Origin: Echinicola soli
GTDB lineage: Bacteria; Bacteroidota; Bacteroidia; Cytophagales; Cyclobacteriaceae
Direction of reading: 5' to 3'
NCBI RefSeq assembly: GCF_006575665.1
Contig: NZ_CP041253.1
Coordinates: 3,509,001 to 3,573,000 of the forward strand
DNA length: 64,000 nt
Part shown: in pieces, positions 35,742 through 44,452 of the stretch
Layout of the letters: every line of letters starts with the position of its first letter
How positions within the stretch are numbered: the stretch's first letter is position 1
Notes under the pieces: generated by a model
The model's input: the letters and a program-made list of their open reading frames with translations, nothing else
Database searches by the model: none
What the model was told of the DNA's origin: nothing
Program-made: the position numbers and the translations under genes

Positions 35742-36848
35742 TCACTGGCTTTGACTAGAGACCTTAAGCAAAGTTTTAGTATGTTGTGTCTTTTTTTGGG
35801 CAAACTGTTTTGCTGGAGCATATTCCATAACTTTTTCGATCATATATGCAGTGGTGTCAATGCAATTATTTATGAGGTCCATTCTCCTTTCTTTAAATAT
35901 TTGGTCGTTCTTTTGATCAGATAATATATCAATGGCCTTGTTAATGGCTTCTTCTTGATCTTGCTGAGCTTCAGTAAAATTATAGACCAGTTGATATTTT
36001 TTTTCCTGTTCATCTGTATAGCCCCGGCCATCATTGTCCAGGAATATAGCGGGTGTTCCTAAAACAGCAGCCTCTGATGCCATAGTGGCACTTTCTCCAA
36101 ATAGCAAGGAGCTATAGTACAAGGCATGGTGAATTTTATCGATGGGAATTTTGATCCTATATTTTTCGAGATCTTCCGGGAGTTCTCTCTCTGAAGTTAT
36201 TAGTACCTGAGCATATTTTGAAATTTCCCTAATCGCTTTACGTTTATTGTCCAATGACATCCCTGAATGACCAAAGTCATGGACTGAGCCCCAAGCTACA
36301 AATCGTACAATAACAAACCGCTCTTGAGGTTTTATACCGATAAGGTCCAATATTTTAGGGTCTGGGGTGAAATAATGAGGATGCAAATACGATAATTCCA
36401 TATACCCATTGAATCGATGATGTTTTTGGCCTAGGTCTGTTCTGTAGCAGGTGGGGGTATGGATAGATGTGGCATAAGGAACTGTTAGCTTGGCATGTAG
36501 TGTGGCATGCTCTGTATCGCTAAAAACAATGGAAGGCTTGTTCATGAGTTTTGCAATGTGCGAAGGATAGGGGTGTAAAAAGTTCAAAAATACATCTGGT
36601 TTAAACTTTCTGGCTATTCTATATAACTTTAAATCAGCATAAATAAGGTATAAGAATTTTCCAATGGGGCCGTTTTGTCCCTTACCTCTATTAATGAACG
36701 GGATATTATAGGCTTCTAAAAGTCGGTGCTCAATTTCTTTGTTTCGTGAAACAAATAATATTTCGTGCCCCATGTCAGTCATTATTTTAAATAAATTTTT
36801 AAAATAGTGGACGTGAGCCGGATGATTAATGTCAATTAAAATTTTCAT
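35742..36848 (-). CDS. DUF354 protein, GT-B glycosyltransferase-like
   Basis: A 368-residue protein of the DUF354 family. It opens MKILIDINHPAHVHYFKNL and continues with a Rossmann-like N-terminal domain and a second domain holding LLFGESATMASEAAVLGTPAIFLD, which resembles the nucleotide-sugar site of UDP-GlcNAc 2-epimerases and MurG-type enzymes. Members are common in archaeal and bacterial surface-polysaccharide loci, but their exact reaction is not established. It is probably a cytoplasmic glycosyltransferase adding one sugar of the EPS repeat. A decayed glycosyltransferase and a repeat separate it from the GT4 gene upstream. Confidence 0.85.
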   Translation of the reverse strand: MKILIDINHPAHVHYFKNLFKIMTDMGHEILFVSRNKEIEHRLLEAYNIPFINRGKGQNGPIGKFLYLIYADLKLYRIARKFKPDVFLNFLHPYPSHIAKLMNKPSIVFSDTEHATLHAKLTVPYATSIHTPTCYRTDLGQKHHRFNGYMELSYLHPHYFTPDPKILDLIGIKPQERFVIVRFVAWGSVHDFGHSGMSLDNKRKAIREISKYAQVLITSERELPEDLEKYRIKIPIDKIHHALYYSSLLFGESATMASEAAVLGTPAIFLDNDGRGYTDEQEKKYQLVYNFTEAQQDQEEAINKAIDILSDQKNDQIFKERRMDLINNCIDTTAYMIEKVMEYAPAKQFAQKKTQHTKTLLKVSSQSQ

Positions 36849-37114
36849 TTGGAGGAATAGCGTTTACTAGTGGGCTTATTTAATTGATGTATCAATATTG
36901 GATAACTGATTACTTTGATTAGGTATTCTATTATATAGTTGGTCTATTGGTTTTATAAATATGTGTGACTGGTAGTATAAAAATTTACCATTGACTTATT
37001 AATTGTCAATTCCTAACGCAATACAGACAAGCAAATACTCTTCAATTTAGAGACTATTTTTTTTATGAGAGTCGAAATTCAAATAAAATTATAAGAAATA
37101 CAAATTTATATAAA

Positions 37115-37384
37115 TATACTGCTTTTATTGTTTTTTCTAAAAGGTATTCTGAAGTAAAATCACAAATAAAATAACCTTCAGTATTATCAATCAATACTTT
37201 ACGTCTCCTAAATCAGTAAATAAACCTTTACACTTGCAGGCCATTGTTTTTTTACCACATTGAGTGAGCCTACTTGAAAAGAACACATGATCAAAGCGTC
37301 TAAAGAATTGAGGTATTTGAAGATAGACTATGGCTTACTGGATAGGATGCTATAGTTTCAATATCTTTTCCACCAACTGCTCCA
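37115..37384 (-). pseudogene. Remnant of a GT4 glycosyltransferase gene
   Basis: Translating the minus strand gives pieces homologous to the C-terminal part of the intact GT4 gene just upstream. SLNVVKKTMACKCKGLFTD aligns with SPNVVKEAMASNCKGVFTD, preceded by a YPVSH match and followed, after a frame change, by NTEGYFICDFTSEYLLEK against NTPGYAITSFKKEDLLDN. At least two frameshifts and in-frame stops are present. The fragment ends where the mosaic repeat begins at 37385. It is therefore an old tandem duplicate truncated at the repeat. The gap from 36849 to 37114 is AT-rich and shows nothing else. Confidence 0.8.
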
Positions 37385-37554
37385 TCGAAAGTTAAGGAAG
37401 TCTCACCATCGTACTAAATTTTTGGTCCTTTAGATCAATGAAAATGCGTAGCATTCATGAAGACCTATTGAAAGCAATTTTACACCTGAATAAAAGGGCG
37501 GAAACACAATTTATTCAATTATGCTTGGCTACGTGTATGATTGCGGAGACTCAT
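37385..37554. repeat. Mosaic repeat, compact copy
   Basis: Blocks A (37385-37402), B (37402-37481) and C (37476-37554) lie here without gaps. In the 2901-3640 copy the same blocks are separated by about 168 and 400 bases. A 45-codon open frame starting at 37438 (MKMRSIHEDLLKAILHLNKR...) spans B and C but is interrupted in the long copy, so it is not proposed as a gene. The left edge abuts the truncated glycosyltransferase and the right edge lies 40 bases from the GT4 stop codon. Confidence 0.75.
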
Positions 37555-37593
37555 GTTGATTTTTCTATAGTATAATTAAAGTGCTATTTTTTT

Positions 37594-38670
37594 TTAAATG
37601 TTTAAGGCATCCAGGTAAATTGCCTTTAACTTTAACGCTATATTTTTAGTATCTAATTTCTTTTCGATGAGACGTTCTCTTCCTTTGCAAACTGTCATTG
37701 CATCAACTTTCAAGATATTGTCCAATAGATCCTCTTTTTTAAATGACGTTATAGCATATCCCGGGGTATTACCTACTACTTCCCTAATGTCGCCTACGTC
37801 TGTAAATACTCCTTTGCAATTTGAAGCCATGGCTTCTTTAACTACATTCGGAGATCCTTCTTGGAGTGAACATACCACCACCATTTCCACGGTACTCAGG
37901 TATTTAATGATCGTAGGATGGCTGACAGGGTAGGGGGCGATAAGTTGGAAATTAAGCTTGGCAAGGTCACTTTCAATTTCCTTGAGGAACTGAAAGTTTT
38001 TGTTTTTATCGTCTCTTTTGCCCAAAAATAGAATGTACTTCTTATCATGATCTAAATTTAAGTCTTCGCTATAATCGGTTCGTTTTCCGTCAAATTTAGA
38101 TAAGTCTACCCCATTGGGTAGGATATGGGATTTGCTTTTGATCCATACGTGCCTGTCAATATTTGGTGATTTGGCGATGATTTTCTTCACAAAAGGCTGG
38201 ATAAGGTATGTGAGCATTGTAAGGTAATTGAATACCTTTGCTATTTTCCATTGACTTTTTACTCGTCCCAGGGCATCAGTGCCCATAAGAGAGAGGATGA
38301 GCGGTTGTTTGGGGAAAGAGAGGGCAGCTACCCAACCCGATAGCGTAAAGTGAGCATGAATGAGGTCAAAATGATTGTTTTTAATAAAATTCCTGAGATT
38401 CTCTATGTTGTTGATATATCCTTTGGACCCTTTGCCCTTGACCTTAAAATAGGTCACATTAATGCCCACTTGGACCAGTGATTCTCCTTGCACTTTAATG
38501 AATGGCGCTAGATCAAAGTTTTTTAAATTCCCTGATGAAACAAACAGCACCTTAATAGCTTTTTCTGTAGGATAGGCAGCTGAATTTTTGTTTTTACTGA
38601 ATTCAATGGCATAGTTTCCATCACCTGTGCCTTCTGTTATCGTATTATCTATCTGATTGCTTTTTCTCAT
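37594..38670 (-). CDS. Glycosyltransferase family 4
   Basis: A 358-residue GT-B retaining glycosyltransferase. The N-terminal domain has KVLFVSSGNLKNF and FDLIHAHFTLSGWVAAL; the C-terminal domain has HILPNGVDLSKF, YILFLGKRDDKNKNF and the E-x7-E motif EGSPNVVKEAMA that contacts the nucleotide-sugar donor. It acts at the cytoplasmic membrane face to extend the lipid-linked EPS repeat. Donor and acceptor cannot be inferred. A decayed paralogue lies immediately downstream, showing that this gene was once duplicated. Confidence 0.92.
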   Translation of the reverse strand: MRKSNQIDNTITEGTGDGNYAIEFSKNKNSAAYPTEKAIKVLFVSSGNLKNFDLAPFIKVQGESLVQVGINVTYFKVKGKGSKGYINNIENLRNFIKNNHFDLIHAHFTLSGWVAALSFPKQPLILSLMGTDALGRVKSQWKIAKVFNYLTMLTYLIQPFVKKIIAKSPNIDRHVWIKSKSHILPNGVDLSKFDGKRTDYSEDLNLDHDKKYILFLGKRDDKNKNFQFLKEIESDLAKLNFQLIAPYPVSHPTIIKYLSTVEMVVVCSLQEGSPNVVKEAMASNCKGVFTDVGDIREVVGNTPGYAITSFKKEDLLDNILKVDAMTVCKGRERLIEKKLDTKNIALKLKAIYLDALNI

Positions 38671-38721
38671 TTGGTGGTTATTAAGTGCTTTAGTAGGGAA
38701 TAATCGTTGTAGTATATTTCT

Positions 38722-39627
38722 TTAGTTAGTTTTGAAGGTCGATCTGGAATACCAAATGCCCATTATCCGACATAGGTTTTCCTCTCGGGATGCTCCTTCC
38801 AGAAACCCCAATCTTGGAAGGGCCAGCGGATTTTTTAAATCTTCTTTTTTTAGGGTAGTCGCTTTAGTGGAAAAGGCCACCTTAAACCCATTTTCCTTCA
38901 ATATATTCCTTTCCCTTTCACCAAAATCCCCATTAGGGTAGGCAAAAGTATCTACTTCCATACCGGACCAGGTGGTTACTTTTTCTTTACTAATTTGAAC
39001 TTCCTTGGCGGCTTCCTCATTTGTACAGTTTGGCAGGATTGGATGGGAATGGGTATGAGCACCAAAACTCACAAAATCATTTTCTTTTAAGGACTTTATG
39101 TCTTCGATCGTCATGGCCTCACGTTCGCCAAGGGAGGTTTGTTGCTTTAGCTTTTGGTAGAGCTTTGTCCTTTCAGAGTTGCTGAGCTTTTTCATTTCCT
39201 CTGAATTCGGATATCCTAGTTTTTGTTTATACGCCTTTTTTGTGGCAGAAAACCAGTAGTATCCCTCTTCAATGGCTTCTGTGGCAAGGAATATAGTGAT
39301 GGGAACTTGGTACTGCTTGGCTACTTTGGCCATGTTTTCTACATTGGAAGCCCATCCATCATCTACGGTGATCAGTACAGCTCCTTTGGGAAAAGGTGCT
39401 TTTTTATAGATGATGTCCTTTAATATGTCGACACTGATAAATTTGAAGCCATTATCCTTTAGCCAAACAATCATTTCTTCAAATTCATCTTTAGTGGGAT
39501 TGTGAAAGTAAATGGATAAAATATGATCTTTGTTTAATGCCCTGTTTTTTGCGAGTTTTAAAAATCCAAGATTAATAAAAGCTTTTGCTATTTTTTGCGC
39601 GTATATGTTTCGAAGTTTCTTATTCAT
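38722..39627 (-). CDS. Polysaccharide deacetylase family protein (CE4)
   Basis: A 301-residue NodB-homology protein. Motif 1 is VLITVDDGW (catalytic and metal Asp), motif 2 is SFGAHTHSHPIL (two metal His), motif 3 is FAYPNGDFG, and a later LPRLGF corresponds to motif 4. There is no cleavable signal, so it may act in the cytoplasm or be membrane-associated through the basic N terminus. CE4 enzymes remove N-acetyl groups from amino sugars. Within an EPS operon it would expose free amines on the polymer or its precursor, next to two putative aminoacyl/acyl transferases. Confidence 0.88.
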   Translation of the reverse strand: MNKKLRNIYAQKIAKAFINLGFLKLAKNRALNKDHILSIYFHNPTKDEFEEMIVWLKDNGFKFISVDILKDIIYKKAPFPKGAVLITVDDGWASNVENMAKVAKQYQVPITIFLATEAIEEGYYWFSATKKAYKQKLGYPNSEEMKKLSNSERTKLYQKLKQQTSLGEREAMTIEDIKSLKENDFVSFGAHTHSHPILPNCTNEEAAKEVQISKEKVTTWSGMEVDTFAYPNGDFGERERNILKENGFKVAFSTKATTLKKEDLKNPLALPRLGFLEGASREENLCRIMGIWYSRSTFKTN

Positions 39628-39685
39628 AATTAGGTAGTCGGAGCTTTCAGAAATAAATGGAATCGGTACTGTAATAGGATAAGGC

Positions 39686-41224
39686 CTATTCCAATAAAGA
39701 CGATTTGAAATGCACCAATTCCAATTTTGAAACTAGGTCTCTTGATAATCCTTGGTCTTTGATGATTCCATTTAATATTGATTGAGGGTTTTCCAGATTA
39801 GGTGCTAAATAGGAAAACTCCAGATGGTTATGAGCTCTATTATTTCCTTCTGGATCTTTGGTTCCTGTTGGAATATACCATAATGTCGCGAAAAGCTGAT
39901 CACCTCCTGTGATGGCATAGAAGACCTGGCCATTTTCAATTCTGTACATAGCGTCAGATAGAAAATCGGTTCTTTTGGTGCTCAGTGGAAAATTGAGAAG
40001 GTCTGCGATATCATTCTTTTTATAAGTAATAGGTGGTATTGCTTTCACCAAACTACTTTTGTCAGCATTTACACTAAATTGATGACCTTTTATGTTCAAG
40101 TAAATCTCTGTATTTGTTCCCCCGGGATTTATTGAACCGATCCCCATAGAAGGTGTACTGAACAGATTGGACAGTACCGATGCTTTTTTTGAGTGCTTTC
40201 CAATTAGCGTTTTGGCTTTTCTTTTTAGGGCATCCTTGACTTTATTTTTCTTGGTAGCGTATACCGAATCCATTTGCATCTCATGAGCGGTGTAGTAGCT
40301 GGTGGCCAGATTTGATTTATAACCATCTGCACCACCTGGTGTTAGGTCAAAATAGCGGTAATTTTCTTTTTTAAGATGGATTCCCAGCATTAGGAAGTGA
40401 AGGATTCCCGGAGAGTATTTGGCATAAAACGGGGAGTGAGTATTAAGCCCTTGTAGATGGACTGTTTCACTCGTGATAAAACCCACATTAGAAGCAATAA
40501 TTTTATTGTCTAGTTTTAAAATACTGGCATGCAGTAATTTTTTTTCAAATACTCTGGAAAGAAAATCAACTCTTCTGGGATCTTCAAGAAAGGCCAGTTT
40601 TCCATATATGGCTCCTTTTCTAAATTCGTTCTGTTCGACAAGATTCGGAAGTATGGTATTGAAATCATTCGTAGAGATTACCCGTTCGAAAGACAATTCC
40701 CCCTGACGTTTCAGCCGGTTTATTTTCTCTTTTTTGTTTTTCTTTCTTAGCTCTTTTTCCAAGTGTTCTTCATCGCACTGCATGACAGGCTGGGGATATT
40801 CTTTTAGGAAGATGGAGTTCTTGAGTTGCCCATTACTGCTAACCCAATCCAGAGGAGTTCCCGATGGGATGTATTTGAGGGATAAAGTGTATTCCTTCTG
40901 GATCAATTCCAACGCCTCTTTAATGAATGAAGTGTTGGACTCTGGAGTAGATATCCATACCTGGTATTCTGCGAGATTATTACCGGGATAGGAGAGCTGT
41001 CCATCTTTTTCAATTAGGCTAAATAGTCCGGTCATGGAGTCTCCATTCCAATCAGTAATCATAAATGGTGTCTGATCACTGAATAGTTCATACCAGGTCA
41101 GTACGAATTCCTTCTGCTGAAAGACAGTGGCCCATGGACAGTCTTTAACCAGCTGATTCCAGCATCCGATAAAACCAGAATGCTTCGCCAGTTCGAGGAC
41201 TTCCATGCCTTTATGAATTTTCAT
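39686..41224 (-). CDS. FemAB/GNAT-like (Acetyltransf_6) protein, second of a tandem pair
   Basis: About 512 residues. Residues from about 15 to 330 resemble the CelD/BcsL or FemAB-like double-GNAT fold: DCPWATVFQQKEFVLTWYELF near the start, then FSRVFEKKLLHASILKL, and HFLMLGIHLKKENYRYFDLTPGGADGYK at the acyl-donor site. A separate C-terminal region (about 400-512) contains RTDFLSDAMYRIENGQVFYAITGGDQLFATLWYI and is shared with its neighbour. Such proteins transfer acyl or aminoacyl groups to amines. The start is taken at ATG 41224, overlapping the upstream paralogue by 14 bases; the alternative ATG at 41266 would overlap by 56. Confidence 0.78.
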   Translation of the reverse strand: MKIHKGMEVLELAKHSGFIGCWNQLVKDCPWATVFQQKEFVLTWYELFSDQTPFMITDWNGDSMTGLFSLIEKDGQLSYPGNNLAEYQVWISTPESNTSFIKEALELIQKEYTLSLKYIPSGTPLDWVSSNGQLKNSIFLKEYPQPVMQCDEEHLEKELRKKNKKEKINRLKRQGELSFERVISTNDFNTILPNLVEQNEFRKGAIYGKLAFLEDPRRVDFLSRVFEKKLLHASILKLDNKIIASNVGFITSETVHLQGLNTHSPFYAKYSPGILHFLMLGIHLKKENYRYFDLTPGGADGYKSNLATSYYTAHEMQMDSVYATKKNKVKDALKRKAKTLIGKHSKKASVLSNLFSTPSMGIGSINPGGTNTEIYLNIKGHQFSVNADKSSLVKAIPPITYKKNDIADLLNFPLSTKRTDFLSDAMYRIENGQVFYAITGGDQLFATLWYIPTGTKDPEGNNRAHNHLEFSYLAPNLENPQSILNGIIKDQGLSRDLVSKLELVHFKSSLLE

Positions 41225-42794
41225 GATGCTGATTTGATTTATCTGAAGGAGAGGGGGTGGATTCACATTCGATCACATACCTTTCAAATGCCGATTTATT
41301 ATTCTTGAAGGCTTTGTGGAAATAACTTTCTGCGATTTGCGGAGAAGTTTCATCCGTTCCTGTTTGTTGCTCGTTAGATGCTATCCAGATACTTGCCAAT
41401 AGCTGGACTCCATCCGTCACTGAATAAAATTCAGCACCTTTACTGACAAGCGTAAATGCTTTTTCGAGAAATTCCCATCTCGATTGAGTAGTGTTTTGGT
41501 CAGTGTACTTGAGCAAATCCGTGATGCAGTTTTTATGAACGGATAGGTTAACGGTGTCTGAAGGAAATGACCATGTAGCCTTTGGCTTGTCAGATGAGAA
41601 GATTGATCTGGTAATTCCATTTACTTTTTCCTTGATAAGATATATTTTTTTCTTCAAGTTAAGTTCAAAAGTCATCGGCCGGACATCAAACTTAATGAGT
41701 GTATTGTGTAGGTTTTTTCTCAAGAATTTTTTTATGCCATACTTGATGTTTTTGCTTAAATGAAGTTCTATGACTTCATCTCCACTGGTTGATACCCGTT
41801 CCTTATATCCGTCATAACCAGGGGTAAGATCGAACTTCTGATAACCTTCTTCTTGGAGCATTCTTCCCAGCATATATAAATGAACCAATCCAGGGGAATG
41901 CTTCGAATGAAATGGAGAATAGCTAATCAATCCAGCTAAATGCATCCATCCTTTTCCTTTCATGCCAATGATGGACGAAATTGTTTCCCCATCCAGTTTT
42001 AAGGCAGTCACGTGTAGGAGATCTTTTCGGAATAGATCGACTAAAAATTTATTACGGTTTGGGTTGGATTTTGAAGGGAGTTTATTGAACATCGCTGCCT
42101 GCCTGAAGTCCAAGTAGACAAGTATTTCGTTTAATACTTGTATAAATTCATCTGTATCAGTGACGTTGATGAATTCCACATTTCCAGCGCGATGGATACG
42201 GTTGTACTTAGCTTTGAGATGTCTCTTTCGAAATAGTTTTTGTTCTTCCACCAATGCAAAATCCATTAAAGGACGATGGTGTTTATGTAAAACCGTATGT
42301 TTCTCCCTGATCGATGTCAGGGATTTTAGTGGCTCGATTATGGAAGGGTCAGGAATAAACCTTAGGCTTAGTTTGCATTGTGGAAATTCCTTGAAAAGTG
42401 CTTCAAAGCCATTTTTGACAAATGTCTCATTATGACCCTCTTTAACTAACCAAGCTTGGTATTCGGCATCGAATTTCCCAGCACCTGTGATCTTTAATGA
42501 GCCGTTTTTCTTTAATTCTCCATTTTGTTTAGCTGTAGTCAGTGCTAAAAGGCCGATCAATTCGCTGCCTTCAAAGACAGTAAGTAGGATTGGGGTAATG
42601 TATTCTTGGTTAACTGTATACCAAGTTTCTACAAACTCTCTTTTCTGAAAGACAGTGGCCCAACTTGTGTTTTCGTAAAGTTTATCCCATTCTTGTTGGA
42701 AGTTGTTGTCTTTAAGAATGTCAAAAACGCAATTTCCAATGAATGTCTTCGAAATTGTTGATGTTGTCATCTTGTTAAAAATGTATCCTAGCAT
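41211..42794 (-). CDS. FemAB/GNAT-like (Acetyltransf_6) protein, first of a tandem pair
   Basis: A 527-residue paralogue of the next gene with the same order of parts: NTSWATVFQKREFVETWYTVN, LFRKDLLHVTALKLDGET, HLYMLGRMLQEEGYQKFDLTPGYDGYK, and a C-terminal domain with RWEFLEKAFTLVSKGAEFYSVTDGVQLLASIWI. The two proteins are clearly diverged, so the duplication is old and both were kept. Family relatives occur in exopolysaccharide loci alongside deacetylases. The exact acyl donor (acyl-CoA or aminoacyl-tRNA) is unknown. It is separated from the pyruvyltransferase by 347 bases. Confidence 0.78.
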   Translation of the reverse strand: MLGYIFNKMTTSTISKTFIGNCVFDILKDNNFQQEWDKLYENTSWATVFQKREFVETWYTVNQEYITPILLTVFEGSELIGLLALTTAKQNGELKKNGSLKITGAGKFDAEYQAWLVKEGHNETFVKNGFEALFKEFPQCKLSLRFIPDPSIIEPLKSLTSIREKHTVLHKHHRPLMDFALVEEQKLFRKRHLKAKYNRIHRAGNVEFINVTDTDEFIQVLNEILVYLDFRQAAMFNKLPSKSNPNRNKFLVDLFRKDLLHVTALKLDGETISSIIGMKGKGWMHLAGLISYSPFHSKHSPGLVHLYMLGRMLQEEGYQKFDLTPGYDGYKERVSTSGDEVIELHLSKNIKYGIKKFLRKNLHNTLIKFDVRPMTFELNLKKKIYLIKEKVNGITRSIFSSDKPKATWSFPSDTVNLSVHKNCITDLLKYTDQNTTQSRWEFLEKAFTLVSKGAEFYSVTDGVQLLASIWIASNEQQTGTDETSPQIAESYFHKAFKNNKSAFERYVIECESTPSPSDKSNQHHENS

Positions 42795-43141
42795 AAATAG
42801 TTTGATTGGGCCAATGGGAAGTGAACTGACAACTGGCTCTTAGTTTCTTTCTGATTTTCAGGAATTATTCGGATTAAATTTACAAGTAGGTACCCGATAA
42901 TTTTCAATAGTTTGTCATCCGGTTCATACCAACTGGCCTGGTGGAGGTTAGTTGTTTTTTTGCTAAATAGCGTTTATGGCACATATGAACTATTTAGTTA
43001 ATTAATGAAAATCAAGTGACTTGAAATCTCACCTGTACAGATGGCAAGTATTTTAAGTAACATAAGCTAATTGGTTTGAGGAGGATATGGGGCCAAAATT
43101 GTTGGAATATGGATAGTGCTATCTTTTACGATAGCACTAAT
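42795..43141. other. Intergenic gap with hairpin after the pyruvyltransferase
   Basis: A 347-base gap within the minus-strand EPS run. TAGTGCTATC (43114-43123) and GATAGCACTA (43130-43139) form a perfect 10-bp hairpin just after the pyruvyltransferase stop, without a T-run, so it may be a weak terminator or an RNA-stability element. The rest shows no gene; it probably includes a promoter for the FemAB-like pair. Confidence 0.45.
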
Positions 43142-44368
43142 TTAAGCAAGTGCTTTTTGGCTTTGTAGAATTTCACTTACAATAAAATTTATCTGGTCTT
43201 CTACTAATCCGGTGCATTCTTCGATTTTGTTGTCTATTTTCTTTGTCAACTCTGGATAGTGGTTTTCTACATAAGTGATCTTTTTGTCTACTTCTTTCAG
43301 TAGTGGAGACTGGTCTCCCCAGGTTTGATTTCTAGATTCGACGATTAAATCCGGTAGGCCCAGGCCTCTGCCTATAACACCTGCATATTTTTCACTATAT
43401 GCTAAGGAAATAGCTGGCTTTTTCATGAAGAATGTAGAAACGGCAGCATGCATTCGACCGGTAATGACCATCAAGCTTCCTCCAAGGATTTGTCTGGCTT
43501 CAGCTGGCTGGATTGCATTCGTAATGAAAATAAGATTTTCTAACTCATTTGGTTCCATGTTTTTTTCAATTTCTTTGATAACAAAGCGATCATCGGATTT
43601 TGCTGGGGCCAAAACGTGTCCTAGGATTACAAATTTGAAATCAGGGAATCGTTTGGTAAGATTGAGAATTAATTTTTTCCAGGTTTTAATGTAGCCTTCT
43701 TTATCATCTGTATATTTATGCCATAATCCTGAAGGAACCATGGTGATATACTTATTGGGATGTAGGCTGGGGTAGTTTTCTACGATTTTTCCAAATTCCT
43801 TTTGGTATGGCAAAGGCATCATGGCGAGATCCCTGCTTTTTACCAATTTCTTAATGCCCAGGCTTTTGGAAAACTCATAGCTGTTATCATCTCGAGTAAT
43901 GATACTAATATCTTTGTAGAAGTTTTTAATCATTACCCGTGTGCTACCAAAGAACGGCCCGAAGGATTGACCAGCTAGAATCACCTTACATTTCTTGTTA
44001 ATGGATTTATAAACCGATCCCTTTAGCAGAGCTCCTTTTTTGTAAGTTTCAGAGAGATCATCACCACCCAATACAATGAGGATATCAAAGTTGTCTGTGA
44101 TTTTTTTGATAGACTCATCACTGCCGAAAATATAGCGTTTCACTTTGGTGATAGGGGTTAATGTAGTATTGAATAGGGCATCGAATTTTTTCAGATCCTG
44201 CACACCCGTTCCTATCTTAAGCCTATCCAAGTTATAATCGTCGCATTCACAGTAAATTTCCGCTTCGGGAAGTAATGGCTTCATCCTACTAATTAAATTC
44301 AGTGCCATCATAGCACTACCATAATTTAATGTTTGGGAAATGTGGGTAATAAGTATTCTTGTCTTCAT
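43142..44368 (-). CDS. Polysaccharide pyruvyl transferase family protein
   Basis: A 408-residue protein of the PS_pyruv_trans family (CsaB/WcaK-like). It opens KTRILITHISQTLNYGSAMMALNLI and has the glycine-rich LIVLGGDDLSETYKKG, VILAGQSFGPFFG, and the C-terminal VITGRMHAAVSTFFMKKPAISLAYSEKYAG, where the GRMHA segment is diagnostic. It adds ketal-linked pyruvate from PEP to a sugar, making the polymer acidic. It lies downstream of the Wzy-like gene in the EPS operon. The family also includes proteins acting on other substrates, but context supports EPS. Confidence 0.9.
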   Translation of the reverse strand: MKTRILITHISQTLNYGSAMMALNLISRMKPLLPEAEIYCECDDYNLDRLKIGTGVQDLKKFDALFNTTLTPITKVKRYIFGSDESIKKITDNFDILIVLGGDDLSETYKKGALLKGSVYKSINKKCKVILAGQSFGPFFGSTRVMIKNFYKDISIITRDDNSYEFSKSLGIKKLVKSRDLAMMPLPYQKEFGKIVENYPSLHPNKYITMVPSGLWHKYTDDKEGYIKTWKKLILNLTKRFPDFKFVILGHVLAPAKSDDRFVIKEIEKNMEPNELENLIFITNAIQPAEARQILGGSLMVITGRMHAAVSTFFMKKPAISLAYSEKYAGVIGRGLGLPDLIVESRNQTWGDQSPLLKEVDKKITYVENHYPELTKKIDNKIEECTGLVEDQINFIVSEILQSQKALA

Positions 44369-44452
44369 AGTTTATTAAATAATGTCAATGGATCAGTCGT
44401 AAAAGGTTATTGGGTCTAAGGGGGTAAGAATAAATGAGGCTTATTGATAATA

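Noticed and set aside
37438..37575. 45-codon frame in the compact repeat (MKMRSIHEDLLKAIL...)
   Set aside because: The same start exists in the 3 kb copy but the frame is broken by 400 extra bases. It is more likely chance than a gene, though its conservation in the blocks is noted.
41225..41266. ATG at 41266 as start of the second FemAB-like gene
   Set aside because: It would overlap the upstream gene by 56 bases; ATG 41224 gives a 14-base overlap and matches the paralogue's N terminus better.
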